In this document: piece by piece, positions 6,501-7,217 of the stretch
How positions within the stretch are numbered: position 1 is the first letter of the stretch
Layout of the letters: every line of letters starts with the position of its first letter
Assembly: GCA_031546715.1 (NCBI GenBank)
Contig: JAVBKA010000095.1
Location: forward strand, 1-7,217
Reading direction: 5' to 3'
DNA length: 7,217 bases
From: JAVBKA01 sp031546715
Lineage (GTDB): Bacteria; Bacillota; Clostridia; Oscillospirales; UBA929
Translations under genes and position numbers: made by a program
Notes under the pieces: generated by a model
What the model was told of the DNA's origin: nothing
The model's database searches: none
Seen by the model: only the letters and a program-made list of their open reading frames with translations

Positions 6501-7217
6501 CTACTGCATCTTTATCATCTCCCGTTTCAAACGGGAGATGATTTTCTTTTCCAGCCTTGAAATATATGACTGAGATATCCCCATAAAATCAGCCACTTCT
6601 TTTTGGGTTTTCTCGTTCGCTCCGTTAAGACCAAAGCGCATGACGATGATTTCCTTTTCTCTGGCGGACAGCCGCTGAATTGCTTTGTGCAAAAGCTCCT
6701 TGTCAACGTCTTCTTCAATAGGGCGCAATATGCAGTCAGCCTCTGTGCCCAGAATGTCGGAAAGTAATAGCTCGTTGCCGTCCCAGTCAGTGTTTAACGG
6801 CTCGTCAAAGCTGACCTCGGAACGGATTCCTGTGTTTTTACGAAGATGCATTAGAATTTCGTTTTCAATACAGCGTGAAGCATAGGTCGCAAGCTTGATG
6901 TTTTTGTCTGGACGGTATGTATTTATAGCCTTGATAAGACCTATTGTGCCGATTGAGATTAAATCCTCTACGTTAATGCCAGTGTTTTCAAACCGCCTTG
7001 CGATATACACCACCAGACGAAGATTGCGCTCTATCAGCACACGGCGCACCGCGTCGCAGGGGTTGTCAAGCATGTCGTCGGGCGGGCTTTCAAGCTCCGT
7101 CATAAGCTGCCCCATCAGAAACGCCTCTTCATCGGCAGACAAGGGCGGCGGAAGGGTTTCCGTTCCGCATATGTACATTATTTTGCCGGGCTTAGATAGC
7201 CCCAGACGCAACAGTAG
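6501..7217 (-). CDS. sigE: RNA polymerase sporulation sigma factor, pro-sigma-E (5' end outside window)
   Basis: This is a sigma-70 family factor that directs early mother-cell transcription in endospore formation. It closely resembles Bacillus subtilis SigE as I recall it: ETLPPPLS, ILIERNLRLVVYIAR-like region 2 start, FENTGINVEDLISIGTIG, IKLATYASRCIENEIL, SEVSFDEPLN-DWDGNELLLSD and KTQKEVADFMGISQSYISRL. From the TTG at 7211, region 2 spans about 53-125, region 4 about 177-230, and the helix-turn-helix about 201-223. That TTG is probably internal: the frame stays open to the edge as LLLRLGL, matching the pro-sequence that SpoIIGA removes, with cleavage expected near KIMYICG. Oddities are a Cys where SigE has Gly in YIGG, and about 12 extra residues (around 38-52, rich in Glu, Asp and Pro) between PPPL and the LIERN motif. 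sigG, often directly downstream, is absent: a convergent operon lies there instead. spoIIGA would be expected upstream, outside the window. Confidence 0.93.
   Translation of the reverse strand, partial: LLLRLGLSKPGKIMYICGTETLPPPLSADEEAFLMGQLMTELESPPDDMLDNPCDAVRRVLIERNLRLVVYIARRFENTGINVEDLISIGTIGLIKAINTYRPDKNIKLATYASRCIENEILMHLRKNTGIRSEVSFDEPLNTDWDGNELLLSDILGTEADCILRPIEEDVDKELLHKAIQRLSAREKEIIVMRFGLNGANEKTQKEVADFMGISQSYISRLEKKIISRLKREMIKMQ
6514..6550 (+). terminator. Strong intrinsic terminator of the phosphatase-transporter operon, inside sigE
   Basis: The arms 6514-6527 and 6529-6542 are perfectly complementary over 14 bp around one central C. In RNA the innermost pairs would open to make a loop. 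On the plus strand the stem runs into TTTTCTTTT (6542-6550), the form of a Rho-independent terminator 45 nt after the transporter stop. On the minus strand no U-tract follows, so it acts in one direction. The whole element lies in the codons for the last residues of sigma-E. Confidence 0.8.

Noticed and set aside
6514..6542. Palindrome as a transcription factor operator
   Set aside because: The adjoining T-tract and position just after the transporter stop fit an intrinsic terminator much better.

Overview
The window looks like chromosome from an endospore-forming member of the Bacillota, most likely class Clostridia. The evidence is a pro-sigma-E type sporulation sigma factor, AGGAGG-like Shine-Dalgarno sites throughout, a serine-linker lipoprotein with a Cthe_2159-type beta-helix domain, a two-FtsX-domain ABC permease, and moderate G+C. 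Genus cannot be assigned from this sequence. I see no IS element, CRISPR array, tRNA, rRNA or phage gene.

Layout. (1) Bases 1-2217 (+) are the 3' part of an ABC permease gene of the FtsX/MacB type, cut by the left edge. (2) Bases 2218-2349 are a convergent intergenic stretch with a long hairpin terminator. (3) Bases 2350-3726 (-) encode a surface lipoprotein: Cys-anchored, Ser-rich linker, beta-helix carbohydrate-binding domain and Gly-rich tail. (4) Bases 3727-3943 are a divergent regulatory region. It holds two back-to-back inverted repeats on the lipoprotein side and a good sigma-A-type promoter on the other side. (5) Bases 3944-6469 (+) are a two-gene operon: a cytoplasmic alkaline-phosphatase-superfamily phosphodiesterase/phosphatase, then, 9 nt later, a 12-TM UMF1/Atg22-like MFS transporter. 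(6) Bases 6501-7217 (-) are sigE, cut by the right edge inside its pro-sequence.

The phosphatase and transporter share a promoter and look translationally coupled, which suggests one pathway: either uptake of a phosphorylated compound or export of its product. The substrate is not evident. The operon's intrinsic terminator is a perfect 14-bp-arm hairpin lying inside the last codons of convergent sigE, so the two transcripts should overlap tail-to-tail. Other points of interest are a phosphatase start region with no well-placed ATG/GTG/TTG (an ATT sits at ideal spacing), a sigma-E with an apparent extra segment of about 12 residues before region 2, and the paired palindromes in front of the lipoprotein gene. 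I see good genes and a plausible small phosphoester pathway, but no clear evidence for a wholly new defence or mobile system.
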